DNA of 64,000 nucleotides, from positions 372,001 to 436,000 of the forward strand of contig NZ_JARXVH010000006.1 of assembly GCF_029892565.1 (NCBI RefSeq). Direction: 5' to 3'. This document shows positions 43,569 through 52,294 of the stretch, one piece after another. The number at the start of each line of letters is the position of its first letter. Position 1 is the stretch's first letter. The DNA is from Streptomyces pseudovenezuelae. GTDB taxonomy: Bacteria > Actinomycetota > Actinomycetes > Streptomycetales > Streptomycetaceae. A program made the translations under genes and the position numbers. The notes under the pieces were generated by a model that saw only the letters and a list, made by a program, of their open reading frames with translations, searched no databases and had not been told where the DNA came from.

Positions 43569-44393
43569 ATGACCACGACTCTGCGGCCGACCGAGCCGCT
43601 CCAGCGCGCCGCCGACGGGACCCGTTCACGCCACTACCAGGTGTGCGTGAACAGCCGTCCCGTCGGCACGCTCCACCTCGGCACCTCACCCGCCTTCGGC
43701 GACACGGTGGCCCGCATCGTCGACCTGCGCATCGAGGAGCCGGACCGCCGCCGGGGCCGCGGCACGGTGGCCGCGCTCGCCGCCGAGGAGGTGGCGCGCG
43801 GCTGGGGCTGCCGGCAGATCGAGATCGGCGTGGCCGCCGACGCGGAACCGGCCCTGCGGCTCGTCAAGGCGGTCGGCTACGTCCCGCGCAACCGCGGCAT
43901 GCACAAGCAGCTCCCCGACGCCCCACCCACCCTGCCGACCGGCAGCAACGGCCGCCCCATGACCGAGGCCGACTTCGAGGCGTGGTACGCCCACGAGTCG
44001 GAGCAGTACGCGCGCACGTGGATCGAACGCGGCGTCCCCGAGGCCGAGGCGTACGCGAAGGCCCGGCGCGACCACGAGACCCAGCTCCCGCACGGACTCG
44101 CCACCGAGAACATGCTGTTCAGCGTCCTCGAACACGAGGGGGCCCGGGTGGGCACCCTGTGGCTGGCACTGACGGCCGAGGGGGCCTTCGTCTACGACGT
44201 CGAAGTCGACGCGGCGCAGCGAGGCCACGGACACGGCCGTACGCTCATGCTGCTCGCGGAGACCCAGGCGAGCGCCGCCGGCAGCAGCACCCTCGGCCTC
44301 AACGTGTTCGCCGGCAACGCCCCGGCCGAGCGGCTCTACGAGTCACTGGGCTACGAGACGACGCGGTACGCCCTCTACAAGCCGCTGATGTAG
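43569..44393 (+). CDS. tandem GNAT acetyltransferase
   Basis: This 274-residue protein has two acetyltransferase-like halves. The N-terminal half (about 30-115) shows RIVDLRIEEPDRRRGRGTVAALAAEE. The C-terminal half (about 150-272) shows VYDVEVDAAQRGHGHGRTLMLLAE and LGLNVFAGNAPAERLYESLGYE. Such two-domain GNATs occur in antibiotic and mycothiol pathways, but this one lacks specific marks. The substrate is unknown. Confidence 0.87.
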   Translation: MTTTLRPTEPLQRAADGTRSRHYQVCVNSRPVGTLHLGTSPAFGDTVARIVDLRIEEPDRRRGRGTVAALAAEEVARGWGCRQIEIGVAADAEPALRLVKAVGYVPRNRGMHKQLPDAPPTLPTGSNGRPMTEADFEAWYAHESEQYARTWIERGVPEAEAYAKARRDHETQLPHGLATENMLFSVLEHEGARVGTLWLALTAEGAFVYDVEVDAAQRGHGHGRTLMLLAETQASAAGSSTLGLNVFAGNAPAERLYESLGYETTRYALYKPLM

Positions 44394-44422
44394 GCACGAG
44401 CCGCTGCTGGTGCCGGAACCGC

Positions 44423-44947
44423 TCAGGCCTCCTGCTCAGCCAGCAGTCGGTCCGCGATCGCCTCGATCCGCTCGCGCAGCCCCTCCTGGCTCTTGCTGCC
44501 GTCCAGGCGCTCCCCGCCGATGACGTACGTCGGTGTGCCGGTCACGCCGATCGCCTTGCCCTCGGCCTGGTCGGCGTCGACGATCAGGATGTGCCGGCCG
44601 TCGATCAGCGCGGTGTCGAACTCCTCGGCGTCCAGACCGAGTTCGCCGGCCACCTCGACCAGGAAGGGTTCTCCCCTACGGTCCAGCTCCGCGACCCGCT
44701 CCAGCACGGCCTCGACGTAGGGCCACCCCTGGCCCTGCTCCAGCGCCTCCTCCGCGGCCTGTGCGGCGGCGAAGGCGTGCTGGTGCTTCTCCAGCGGGAA
44801 GTGCCGCAGCCGCAGCTCAAGCCGGTCGCCGTAGCGGGCCCGCAGGGCGCGCAGATCCTCCAGGGCGGCACGGCAGTCGGGGCACTGGAGTTCGCACCAG
44901 ACCTCGAGAACGGGGGCGGCGGGCAGTTCGGGGGAGGAGTCACTCAT
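44423..44947 (-). CDS. DsbA-family thioredoxin-like protein
   Basis: This 174-residue protein has a thioredoxin fold with the active site CPDC (WCELQCPDCRAAL) and an all-alpha insert (HQHAFAAAQAAEEALEQGQGW). The cis-Pro region is VTGTPTYVIGGERLDG. No signal peptide is seen, so it is likely cytoplasmic. The ATG at 44947 is chosen; the longer upstream frame looks non-coding. It is convergent with the tandem GNAT gene. Confidence 0.88.
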   Translation of the reverse strand: MSDSSPELPAAPVLEVWCELQCPDCRAALEDLRALRARYGDRLELRLRHFPLEKHQHAFAAAQAAEEALEQGQGWPYVEAVLERVAELDRRGEPFLVEVAGELGLDAEEFDTALIDGRHILIVDADQAEGKAIGVTGTPTYVIGGERLDGSKSQEGLRERIEAIADRLLAEQEA

Positions 44948-45176
44948 GGCCACAGTCTCCCAGTCAGGGCCCGCACACCCCAATCGGACGTCGGTCGGGT
45001 GCCGACGAAATACCTGATGGGGCACCGGATGACCGGTCCGTGACCGGCACCTGCGGATGAGCCGACCCGGAGATGTCCCTGATGTCCGGCCGGAGCATGG
45101 CCTCGCGGGGGTCGGACGGTGCAGGATGGAAGGGACGAAGCGACCCTGCCCGACCGGGGCCTGCCAGGAGGTTCGG

Positions 45177-45623
45177 ATGATTGCCGAGACAGTCTGTTCC
45201 GCCGTGTCCGCGGCCGGCCTGGGCATCGCGGTCGTCACGGCGTACCGCAAGCGCTTCCTCTCCGCCGCCCGTATAGCCGCCTACTCGCTCGTGCCCGTCG
45301 GCCTGGTCATGACCGGTGTCGTGGGGTGGGTGGCGGACACGGCGTTCAGTCCGAGCGCCTGGGCCGGCTTCGTCGTGCTCGGTGCCTCGTGGATGCTGTT
45401 CATGGGGACGCGGGCCGTGGAGCGCCGTCGCGGCGGCACCCGCAAGGAGCGCAGGGAGGCCCGGGCCGCACAGCAGCCCGAGGCGGCGGTCGCCCCGAAG
45501 GCCTCGGCGCCCTCCCTGGGCCCGAGCACCCGATCGGCGTCCCGTCCGGCGAGCGCGCCCCGCGCGGGCGCGGGGGACGAGTTCAGCGACATCGAGGCCA
45601 TCCTCAAGAAGCACGGCATATGA
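45177..45623 (+). CDS. membrane protein of unknown function with Ala-rich tail
   Basis: This 148-residue protein starts at an ATG after a perfect CAGGAGG site. It has two or three membrane helices in the first 85 residues, then a basic Ala/Arg/Ser-rich linker and a conserved-looking acidic end (DEFSDIEAILKKHGI). The end helix may bind a partner. I recognise no function. Confidence 0.78.
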   Translation: MIAETVCSAVSAAGLGIAVVTAYRKRFLSAARIAAYSLVPVGLVMTGVVGWVADTAFSPSAWAGFVVLGASWMLFMGTRAVERRRGGTRKERREARAAQQPEAAVAPKASAPSLGPSTRSASRPASAPRAGAGDEFSDIEAILKKHGI

Positions 45624-45720
45624 ACCGCGCGGCAGCAGGGCATATGACCGGCGCATGACGACTGAAACGACACAGTGGATCACCACGGTGTCCGGAAGTG
45701 ATCACGACCCGAAACGGACA

Positions 45721-45736
45721 TCACGGAATTCTGTGA
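45721..45736. promoter_or_regulatory. near-perfect 16-base palindrome
   Basis: TCACGGAATTCTGTGA is an inverted repeat with a single mismatched pair. It lies about 65 bases before the small gene at 45802 and is followed by a TAGGAC -10-like box at about 45783. It looks like an operator, but I cannot name the regulator. Confidence 0.5.
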
Positions 45737-45801
45737 ACTCCCAGTCATTACGGGCGTGTTGATCGCGCGGGGGGTGCGGTCTAGGACATCATCGCCGCGA
45801 G

Positions 45802-45954
45802 ATGCTGGACACGACCCAGAGGGAAGCCGCGCCGCCGGAGGACGAGCCGCGTGGATGCCTCTTCGCCCTTTCCCAGCCACCGCTGATGATCTTCCTTGCG
45901 GTGATCGGGTGTCTGCTGCTCATGGCTGCGCTGCACGACCTGCTGTTGCTGTGA
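45802..45954 (+). CDS. 50-residue single-helix membrane protein
   Basis: An ATG-to-TGA frame encodes a charged N-terminus (DTTQREAAPPEDEPRG) and one long membrane helix (PLMIFLAVIGCLLLMAALHDLLLL). Third codon positions are biased to G/C as in neighbouring genes. A TAGGAC box lies about 14 bases upstream of the ATG, so it may be leaderless. The function is unknown. Confidence 0.55.
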   Translation: MLDTTQREAAPPEDEPRGCLFALSQPPLMIFLAVIGCLLLMAALHDLLLL

Positions 45955-46025
45955 GCCGTACCCGTGGTCCCCGACGCCACCCGTCGGGGACCACGTCGAC
46001 ACCACCCTCCGTGCCGACCGCCGGT

Positions 46026-46586
46026 TCAGCCGGCCGCTTCCTTGCGGCGCGCCCGGTACGCGGCCACGTGCAACCGGTTTCCGCAGGTGCGGCTGTCGCA
46101 GTAGCGGCGTGAGCGGTTGCGGGAGAGGTCGACGAAGGCACGTCGGCAGTCCGGGGCCTCGCAGCGACGCAGCCGTTCCTGCTCACCGGCGACCACGAAG
46201 AAGGCCAGCGCCATCCCGCAGTCGGCGGCGAGGTGATCGGCGACGGACGCGCCGGGTGCGAAGTAGTGCACATGCCAGTCGTAGCCGTCGTGGTCCGTCA
46301 GACGCGGGGTGGTGCCGGCGGCGGCGACCAGCTCGTTGATCTGCCGGGCCGCGGCCCGGGGGTCCGCCTCGGCGAACACCGCCGCGAACCGCCCGCGGAT
46401 CTTGCGCACCGCGGAGAGGTCGAACTCCGACAGGATCCCGACGTCGCTGATCTCGTGGTTTCGTACGAAATCCTCGAGAGTCACGGTGTCCGGCAGCCCG
46501 TCCGGGGTCGCGTCGTCCTCCGGTGCGGTGTTCACCAGGTCCACCACAGTGTCGAGGGCGCACCGGGTGTCGTGGGTGATGAGCAC
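46026..46586 (-). CDS. CGNR zinc-finger regulator with ABATE domain
   Basis: This 186-residue protein has an N-terminal ABATE-type domain (CALDTVVDLVNTAP) and a C-terminal CGNR zinc finger (RRCEAPDCRRAFVDLSRNRSRRYCDSRTCGNRLHVAAYRARR). Proteins of this kind are thought to be ligand-responsive DNA-binding regulators. The GTG at 46586 has GGGAGCG upstream. The longer frame back to 47096 is a shadow of ssgB. Confidence 0.87.
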   Translation of the reverse strand: MLITHDTRCALDTVVDLVNTAPEDDATPDGLPDTVTLEDFVRNHEISDVGILSEFDLSAVRKIRGRFAAVFAEADPRAAARQINELVAAAGTTPRLTDHDGYDWHVHYFAPGASVADHLAADCGMALAFFVVAGEQERLRRCEAPDCRRAFVDLSRNRSRRYCDSRTCGNRLHVAAYRARRKEAAG

Positions 46587-46707
46587 GTTTCGCTCCCTGG
46601 CCTGGGGGTCGGGAACACACCCGCCGTTGCTGGCCGATGGTAATGGCTCGGCCGGTCGTGGCACGGGTTCCGGCTCGGCACCCTTCGTGACGGAGTTCCT
46701 CCAGTAC

Positions 46708-46757
46708 GCGCACCGGCGCCGCCACCGCGAAGGATCGCGGTGGCGGCGCCGGTGCGC
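46708..46757. terminator. 22-bp perfect hairpin after ssgB
   Basis: The segment 46708-46729 (GCGCACCGGCGCC...) pairs without mismatch with 46736-46757 over the loop AAGGAT. It sits about 75 bases after the ssgB stop on the minus strand and before the CGNR gene. It has no T-run, but the stem is by far the longest in the window. Confidence 0.75.
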
Positions 46758-46831
46758 ACGGTATGCGGTTGTCGAAGCCCGAGCCGTCTCCCCGAGTCGA
46801 CGGCGCCGGGCGGCTTCGTGCGGCCGCGGGC

Positions 46832-47245
46832 CTAGCTCTCCGCCAGGATGTGGGAGAGCTCTTGATCGAGATCGAAGTGCCGGTGTTCCGTGCCGGGGGG
46901 CACGGCGGCGTCCGTTCGCTTCAGGAAGGACTCCAGCGCCCGCGCCGGGGCCTCCAGGAGGGCTTCGCCCTCCGGGGAGCTCAGGGCGATGCACACGACG
47001 CCCTGACCGTGGCTGCGCGACGGCCAGACACGGACGTCGCCGGTGCCGGTGGGCCGGTGGAGGCCTTCCGCGAGGAGGTCGCGGGCGAACACCCACTCGA
47101 CGGTCTCCTCGGCTCCGGTGTGGAAGGTGGCGTGCACGGCGTAGGGGTCGGCCGTGTCGTACCGCAGGCCTGCGGGGACAGGCAGGGAGGACTCGCTCGA
47201 CACAACGAGGCGCAGGTGCAGCTCGCAGCTGACCGTGGTGTTCAT
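46832..47245 (-). CDS. ssgB: SsgB sporulation-specific cell division regulator
   Basis: This 137-residue SsgA-like protein reads MNTTVSCELHLRLVVSSESS, then LRYDTADPYAVHATFHTG and WVFARDLLAEGLHRPTGTGDVRVWP. Length and sequence fit SsgB, which recruits FtsZ to sporulation septa together with SsgA. The ATG at 47245 gives the usual length; the frame extends further upstream without need. SsgB is found only in morphologically complex actinobacteria, which supports Streptomyces as the source. Confidence 0.95.
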   Translation of the reverse strand: MNTTVSCELHLRLVVSSESSLPVPAGLRYDTADPYAVHATFHTGAEETVEWVFARDLLAEGLHRPTGTGDVRVWPSRSHGQGVVCIALSSPEGEALLEAPARALESFLKRTDAAVPPGTEHRHFDLDQELSHILAES

Positions 47246-47436
47246 AAGCGCCAGGGCCTTTCGCTCAGTGTGCGCTCGGGGATTCGCACGTCGGCGAAAT
47301 CGACATGCCACCTACGGTGCCGTTGTAAACCCCTCTGAGTGTTTTGCGTGCCTTTACGTAACTCTTCCGGCCGAGAGCCTGTTCGCACGGTACGACCATT
47401 CCGGTGACCGGTTTCCGTCCGGTAGGGTTTGGCCGT

Positions 47437-47904
47437 ATGAATACGGGGAGTGACGAGCCGGGCGAGGTCGCCGTGGCATCGGACGGGAACGGCGCGGACG
47501 GGACGAAGGCGGACGCCACGGACGGTGAGCGGGGCCTCGGCTCCAGGGCGCCGGAGTTCGTCAAGGCACGCCGCGTCCTGCACCTGAGCTGGCAGGTCGG
47601 CATCTTCGTGATCGGCCTCGCGGTCGTGGCCGCCGGCATCGTGATGCTGCCGCTGCCGGGACCCGGCTGGGTCGTGATCTTCGGCGGCATGGCGATCTGG
47701 GCGACCGAGTTCGTCTGGGCCCAGCTGGTGCTGCGCTGGACCAAGCGCAAGGTCACGGAGGCGGCCCAGAAGGCCCTCGATCCCAGGGTGCGGCGGCGCA
47801 ACATCATCCTGACCTCGATCGGCCTCGTGATCATCGGCACCCTGGTCGGTGTCTACCTGTGGAAGTTCGGCCTCGAGATGCCCTGGAACATCAAGGACCA
47901 GTGA
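47437..47904 (+). CDS. PGPGW-motif membrane protein (TIGR02611-like)
   Basis: This 155-residue protein has an acidic N-terminus of about 45 residues and three hydrophobic segments. The first two flank VMLPLPGPGWVVIFGGMAIWATEFVWA, the PGPGW motif of a family of putative membrane proteins. The ATG is 10 bases after a TAGGGT -10-like box, so the mRNA is probably leaderless. The function is unknown. tRNA-Val(CAC) follows. Confidence 0.85.
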   Translation: MNTGSDEPGEVAVASDGNGADGTKADATDGERGLGSRAPEFVKARRVLHLSWQVGIFVIGLAVVAAGIVMLPLPGPGWVVIFGGMAIWATEFVWAQLVLRWTKRKVTEAAQKALDPRVRRRNIILTSIGLVIIGTLVGVYLWKFGLEMPWNIKDQ

Positions 47905-47980
47905 CCCGCGCGGGGGCGCCGCCGCGGCTCGGCGACGGTCACAGGTACCCGCTGACATGGGGTAATCTTCTCCTGCGTCC

Positions 47981-48052
47981 GGGCGATTAGCTCAGTGGGA
48001 GAGCGCTTCGTTCACACCGAAGAGGTCACTGGTTCGAACCCAGTATCGCCCA
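47981..48052 (+). tRNA. tRNA-Val (CAC), unoccupied copy
   Basis: A 72-base cloverleaf with acceptor GGGCGAT/ATCGCCC, discriminator A, anticodon loop TTCACAC and T-loop GGTTCGAACCC. The same gene occurs at 58202-58273, where a mobile element is attached; here only host sequence and a hairpin follow. Confidence 0.95.
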
Positions 48053-48059
48053 CCCGGAA

Positions 48060-48097
48060 ACGGCGGCCCATCTGCTTCAGAGCGGGTGGGCCGCCGT
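48060..48097 (+). terminator. hairpin after tRNA-Val(CAC)
   Basis: ACGGCGGCCCA (48060-48070) pairs with TGGGCCGCCGT (48087-48097) eight bases after the tRNA. It is probably the tRNA terminator. Confidence 0.7.
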
Positions 48098-48379
48098 CGT
48101 GCGTGCGTCGAGGGCATGGCTCGTTCGTGCTGTGCCGCGTCTGGCCGGGGGCGTGTGGCGGCGGCGCTGAGACTCCCTCAAGCAGCTGCTCCCGGACGTT
48201 TTCTCGCGGCGGGGGCCGTCTCCCGTTCGGCCTGTCGGCCGCGCGCCTCCCACCTGCGACGGCGTCGCGTCGACCGCCCCGTCCTGCCGCCGAGTGCGCC
48301 GGCACCGTCCGGCCGGCCCCCGAGAAATTCCTGTCCGAATCATTGACGCACCCCTGGGCCCTCCGTACCTTGTGCCAGC

Positions 48380-48402
48380 AAGCGCTTACTTGAAACGATT
48401 CA
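48380..48402 (+). promoter_or_regulatory. LacI-type operator candidates before the ABC importer
   Basis: The palindromes AAGCGCTT (48380-48387) and TGAAACGATTCA (48391-48402) stand side by side 36-58 bases before the binding-protein gene. Both are of the kind bound by LacI/GalR sugar repressors. No LacI gene is in the window. The rest of the 48053-48437 gap shows only the tRNA hairpin and no further gene. Confidence 0.5.
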
Positions 48403-48437
48403 TGCAGGCGGCAACGATGCCGGGGAGGGGCCCGACT

Positions 48438-49724
48438 GTGGGAACCAGCAGGAATGTCGAGAGACGTACGATCCTCAAGGCCGCCGGAGCTTCGGCGGCC
48501 GCGCTCGGGCTGGCGGCGACGACGGGCTGCGGTGGTGAAAGCGGTTCCGGAGACGGGAATGTGACGCTCCGTTATGCGTGGTGGGGCGGCGAACCGCGCA
48601 CCATCGCCATCAAGAAGACGATCGCACTCTTCGAGAAGAAGTACCCGAAGATCAAAATCAAGCCCGAATTCACCGACTACGAGGCGTTCTGGGAGAAGTT
48701 CCAGACCCAGGCCTCCGGTGGAAATCCGCCGGACGTTTTCCAGAATGCGATCGGCTTTCTGCGCAAGTACGACAAGCGCGGAGTTCTGATGGACCTCAAG
48801 ACGCAGGCGGACTCCGGGAATCTGAGTCTGGAGAACTTCCGGAACGGAGTTCTGACGGCCGGTCAAGCCGACGGCAAACAACTCGGCGTACCCGTCGGCG
48901 CCAACACCATGGCGCTCGTCATCGACCTCAAGGCCTTCAAGAGGGCGGGCGTGGAGGCGAGGTTCGGCTGGACCTGGGACGAGTACTTCGACGCGCTCCA
49001 GACGATCCAGGACAAGCTGAAGATCGCAGGTGACACCGGCTACTTCAACATCATGTACCTCTACGACCTCTACCTGCGCCAGAACGGCAAGGCCTTCTTC
49101 ACCGACTCGGACCTCGGTTTCACCGAGGACGATCTGACCCAGTGGTGGGCGGACGGCTACAAGCGTGTGAAGTCCGGGCTGGTCGCCGACCCGAAGAAGA
49201 TCGAGCAGGTCAAGCCCAAGTCGGGTCTCTCGGCGGGCCTGGCCGCGTCCGAGTTCACCTGGGACAACTTCTCCATCCGCTACGAGGGTGAGGGCGAGTC
49301 GGACTACGGGCTCGCGCCGATCCCCACCACGGACGGCAAGGACACCGGCCAGTACCTCGGTTCGCTGATGCTCAGCGCCTTCGCGGGCACGAAGCACCCC
49401 AAGGAAACGGCCCAGTTCATCGACTTCATGGTCCACGACCCCGAGGTCGGCAAGATCATGGGCTACGACCGCGGCATCCTCGCCACCACCGAGCAGTACG
49501 CGGCGTTCAAGCCCACCGACGCCAGCAACAAGGGCGTCGCGGCCTACGAGACCGACGTCGCCGACGCCGGTGTGCTCGGGAAGATCACCCCGCACCCGTC
49601 CGGCGCCGACGTCATCGAGGCGGCGTTCCTGCGGATCGGCGGCGAGGTGGCCCAGGGCAAGTCCAAGCCGGCCGACGCCGCCAAGGCGCTGTTCGGCGAG
49701 GCCAAGGCCGCGTTCGCGGGCTGA
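48438..49724 (+). CDS. sugar ABC transporter substrate-binding lipoprotein
   Basis: This 428-residue protein has a twin-arginine-type lipoprotein signal (ERRTILKAAGASAAALGLAATTGC, lipidated Cys near residue 33) and a family 1 solute-binding body (YAWWGGEPRTIAIKKTIALFEKKYP, GVPVGANTMALVIDLKAF). The GTG at 48438 is chosen because GGGGAGGGG lies before it; ATGs at 48402 and 48417 are alternatives. Two permeases follow. The downstream lyase suggests rhamnogalacturonan oligosaccharides as ligand. Confidence 0.88.
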   Translation: MGTSRNVERRTILKAAGASAAALGLAATTGCGGESGSGDGNVTLRYAWWGGEPRTIAIKKTIALFEKKYPKIKIKPEFTDYEAFWEKFQTQASGGNPPDVFQNAIGFLRKYDKRGVLMDLKTQADSGNLSLENFRNGVLTAGQADGKQLGVPVGANTMALVIDLKAFKRAGVEARFGWTWDEYFDALQTIQDKLKIAGDTGYFNIMYLYDLYLRQNGKAFFTDSDLGFTEDDLTQWWADGYKRVKSGLVADPKKIEQVKPKSGLSAGLAASEFTWDNFSIRYEGEGESDYGLAPIPTTDGKDTGQYLGSLMLSAFAGTKHPKETAQFIDFMVHDPEVGKIMGYDRGILATTEQYAAFKPTDASNKGVAAYETDVADAGVLGKITPHPSGADVIEAAFLRIGGEVAQGKSKPADAAKALFGEAKAAFAG

Positions 49725-49738
49725 GGGGACGTACCACC

Positions 49739-50695
49739 ATGACGCTCGTCAAGGAAGCGCCCGTGCGCCCGGCCGGGAAGCGGTCCGCCCCTCCCGCCGC
49801 CGGGCGGCGCGGGCGGCGCCGCGAGAACCTCGCCGGCTTTCTCTTCATGTCGCCGTGGATCGCGGGGTTCCTGCTGCTCACCGCGGGGCCGATGATCGCG
49901 TCGCTGTACTACGCGTTCACCAGCTACAACCTGTTCACGCCGCCCAAGTGGGTGGGGCTCGACAACTTCACGACGATGTTCCAGGACCCGCGCTGGCAGA
50001 AGTCGGTCGAGGTCACGCTGAAGTACGTCGTCGTGGCGACCCCGCTCAAGCTGCTGCTCGCGCTCGGGGTCGCGCTGCTGCTCGCGCAGAAGCGGCGCGG
50101 CGAAGGGCTGTACCGGGCCGCGTTCTACCTGCCCTCGCTCATCGGGGCCAGCGTCTCCGTGGGCTTCGTCTGGCGGGCGCTGTTCTCCGACGACGCCGTC
50201 GTGGACCGTACGCAGAAGATCTTCGGGGTCGACGTCGGCGGCTGGATCGGCAATCCGGACTATGTCCTGTACTCCCTGGTGGCGCTGAGCATCTGGCAGT
50301 TCGGGGCGCCGATGGTCATCTTCCTGGCCGGGCTCAAGCAAGTTCCGCGGGAGCTGTACGAGGCCGCCGAGGTGGACGGGGCCGGTCCGCTGCGGCGGTT
50401 CTGGAACATCACGCTGCCGATGATCTCGCCGGTGCTGTTCTTCAACGTGCTGCTGGAGTCCATCCACGCGTTCCAGGTGTTCGGCTCCGCCTACGTCGTC
50501 TCCGACACCCGGTGCGGACCCGCCGACGCCACACTCGTCTACACCTGTTACCTCTACCAGAAGGGCTTCAAGGAGGCCCAGATGGGCTTCGCCTCCGCGA
50601 TGGCCTGGACGCTGGTGGTCGCGGTCGCGCTCGTCACGGCGGTCCTGTTCTGGTCGCAGAAGAAGTGGGTGCACTACGAGGAGGCCGCCAAGTGA
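49739..50695 (+). CDS. sugar ABC transporter permease (MalF type)
   Basis: This 318-residue membrane protein has six helices and the inner-membrane docking loop ELYEAAEVDGAGPLRRFWNITLPMISP. The N-terminus is basic and disordered. It lies 14 bases after the binding-protein gene and overlaps the second permease by four bases (GTGA). No ATPase gene is nearby, so a shared MsiK-type ATPase probably powers it, as is usual for Streptomyces sugar importers. Confidence 0.92.
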   Translation: MTLVKEAPVRPAGKRSAPPAAGRRGRRRENLAGFLFMSPWIAGFLLLTAGPMIASLYYAFTSYNLFTPPKWVGLDNFTTMFQDPRWQKSVEVTLKYVVVATPLKLLLALGVALLLAQKRRGEGLYRAAFYLPSLIGASVSVGFVWRALFSDDAVVDRTQKIFGVDVGGWIGNPDYVLYSLVALSIWQFGAPMVIFLAGLKQVPRELYEAAEVDGAGPLRRFWNITLPMISPVLFFNVLLESIHAFQVFGSAYVVSDTRCGPADATLVYTCYLYQKGFKEAQMGFASAMAWTLVVAVALVTAVLFWSQKKWVHYEEAAK

Positions 50696-51567
50696 CCAGT
50701 GTCACCAGCCCTGTTGCGCGCGGCGCGAGCGAGCGGCGGCGTACCGGATCGCTCGTCTGGCACGTGGGCGCGCTCGTCCTTCTCGGGGTGGTCCTGTATC
50801 CCGTGATCTGGGTGGTCGGTGCTTCGTTCAAGCCGAGCAAGGACATCATCGCCGGCCTCGACCTGCTGCCCGCCAAGCCGATCTGGTCGAACTTCTCCGG
50901 GCTCGCCGACGGTATCTCCGGCATCTCCATCAGCAGCTTCTTCGTCAACTCCCTTATGTACGCGGTCCTCGCCGTGGTCGGTGTCGTGGTGTCGAGCTCG
51001 CTGACCGCCTACGCCTTCGCCAAGATCCGGTTCGCCGGGCGGAACCTGCTGTTCACGCTGATGATCGGCACCCTGCTGCTGCCGTACCACGTCCTGCTCA
51101 TCCCGCAGTACGTGCTGTTCCGCAAGCTCGATCTCGTCGACACGCTGGTGCCGCTCGTGGCGGGCAAGTTCCTGGCGACGGAGGCGTTCTTCGTCTTCCT
51201 GATGGTGCAGTTCATGCGCGGGCTGCCGCGCGAACTGGACGAGGCGGCCAAGCTCGACGGCTGCGGCCATCTGCGGACCTACTGGTCGATCGTGCTGCCG
51301 CTGTGCCGGCCCGCCGTCATCACCGCCGCCATCTTCACGTTCATCAACGCGTGGAACGACTTCATGGGGCCGTTGATCTACCTCAACACCCCCTCCAAAT
51401 ACACCGTTTCGCTGGGCCTGATGATGTTCCGCGATCAGGAGGGCGTCTCCAACTACGGCGGCATGATCGCGATGTCCCTGGTGGCGCTGGTGCCGGTCAT
51501 CGCCTTCTTCATGGCTTTCCAGCGCTACCTCATCGACGGCATGGCGACCTCCGGACTGAAGGGCTGA
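50692..51567 (+). CDS. sugar ABC transporter permease (MalG type)
   Basis: This 291-residue membrane protein has six helices with the docking loop LPRELDEAAKLDGCGHLRTYWSIVLPLCRP and the MalG-like end FMAFQRYLIDGMATSGLKG. It starts at the GTG overlapping the first permease stop. It is followed after ten bases by the YesL-like gene. Confidence 0.92.
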   Translation: MTSVTSPVARGASERRRTGSLVWHVGALVLLGVVLYPVIWVVGASFKPSKDIIAGLDLLPAKPIWSNFSGLADGISGISISSFFVNSLMYAVLAVVGVVVSSSLTAYAFAKIRFAGRNLLFTLMIGTLLLPYHVLLIPQYVLFRKLDLVDTLVPLVAGKFLATEAFFVFLMVQFMRGLPRELDEAAKLDGCGHLRTYWSIVLPLCRPAVITAAIFTFINAWNDFMGPLIYLNTPSKYTVSLGLMMFRDQEGVSNYGGMIAMSLVALVPVIAFFMAFQRYLIDGMATSGLKG

Positions 51568-51577
51568 GGCGGTCACC

Positions 51578-52168
51578 ATGGCCCAGGCGCGAGTGAAAGC
51601 GCGTAAGGAATCGGTGCTCGCCGAACGGTTCGCGGTCTTCGCCGAATGTCTGCTCGTCGGGGTGTGGATCGCCGTGGCCTCGCTGGGAGTTGTCACCTAT
51701 CCGGCGGCGATCGCCGCCGGGGCACGGCATCTTCGGCGGCGTACATCCCACCAGGTGGGCGGCTGGCGGGAGTTCGTCGGTGATTTTCGTACGGCGGTGC
51801 GCGGCGGGTGGGTCGTCGGGCTCGCCGGCTGGGTCGCGGTCGGCGCGGTCTGGGTGGACGTGCTGGCCGCGCGGGCCGGGATTCCCGGTGGGCCGTTCGT
51901 CGGTGCCGTCGGTGTCTTCGCGCTGATCGGACTCGTCGTGGCCCTGCTGCGGGCGGCGGCCGTGTGGACGCCCGGTGCCGCCTGGCGAGGGCTGCTCGCG
52001 GACGGCGGCAGGCGGACGGTGCTGGATCCCGCCGGGTCCTTCCTGGTCGTCTGCGGGCTGGCCGTCGTCACCCTGACCGCCCTGTTCGTCGCGCCGCTCG
52101 CGGTCCCCGTCCTGGGGGCTGTCGTGGCGGCGGCCGTCGCCGTGGAGGAGCGCCACCGGCACCGCTGA
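51578..52168 (+). CDS. YesL-like membrane protein
   Basis: This 196-residue protein has four to five membrane helices. Its start (FAVFAECLLVGVWIAVASLGVVTYPAAIAAGARHLRR) resembles the DUF624/YesL family, which sits beside carbohydrate ABC importers, including the rhamnogalacturonan locus of Bacillus. The function of that family is unknown. It is tightly linked to the permease genes. Confidence 0.7.
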   Translation: MAQARVKARKESVLAERFAVFAECLLVGVWIAVASLGVVTYPAAIAAGARHLRRRTSHQVGGWREFVGDFRTAVRGGWVVGLAGWVAVGAVWVDVLAARAGIPGGPFVGAVGVFALIGLVVALLRAAAVWTPGAAWRGLLADGGRRTVLDPAGSFLVVCGLAVVTLTALFVAPLAVPVLGAVVAAAVAVEERHRHR

Positions 52169-52294
52169 CGGGCGGTGCCCCTGTTACCGGGTCGGCTTCC
52201 TGGGCGCCGCATCTCCATCTGTCATGCCCCTGACCACATGCGCAGAGCAACGTCCCCGCACGGATCCCGCACGGAAAGGAAAGGCTGAACTCTC

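Noticed and set aside
45721..45736. Palindrome as a BldD or NsrR site
   Set aside because: The sequence does not fit the BldD pattern well and my memory of the NsrR consensus is not firm enough to name it.
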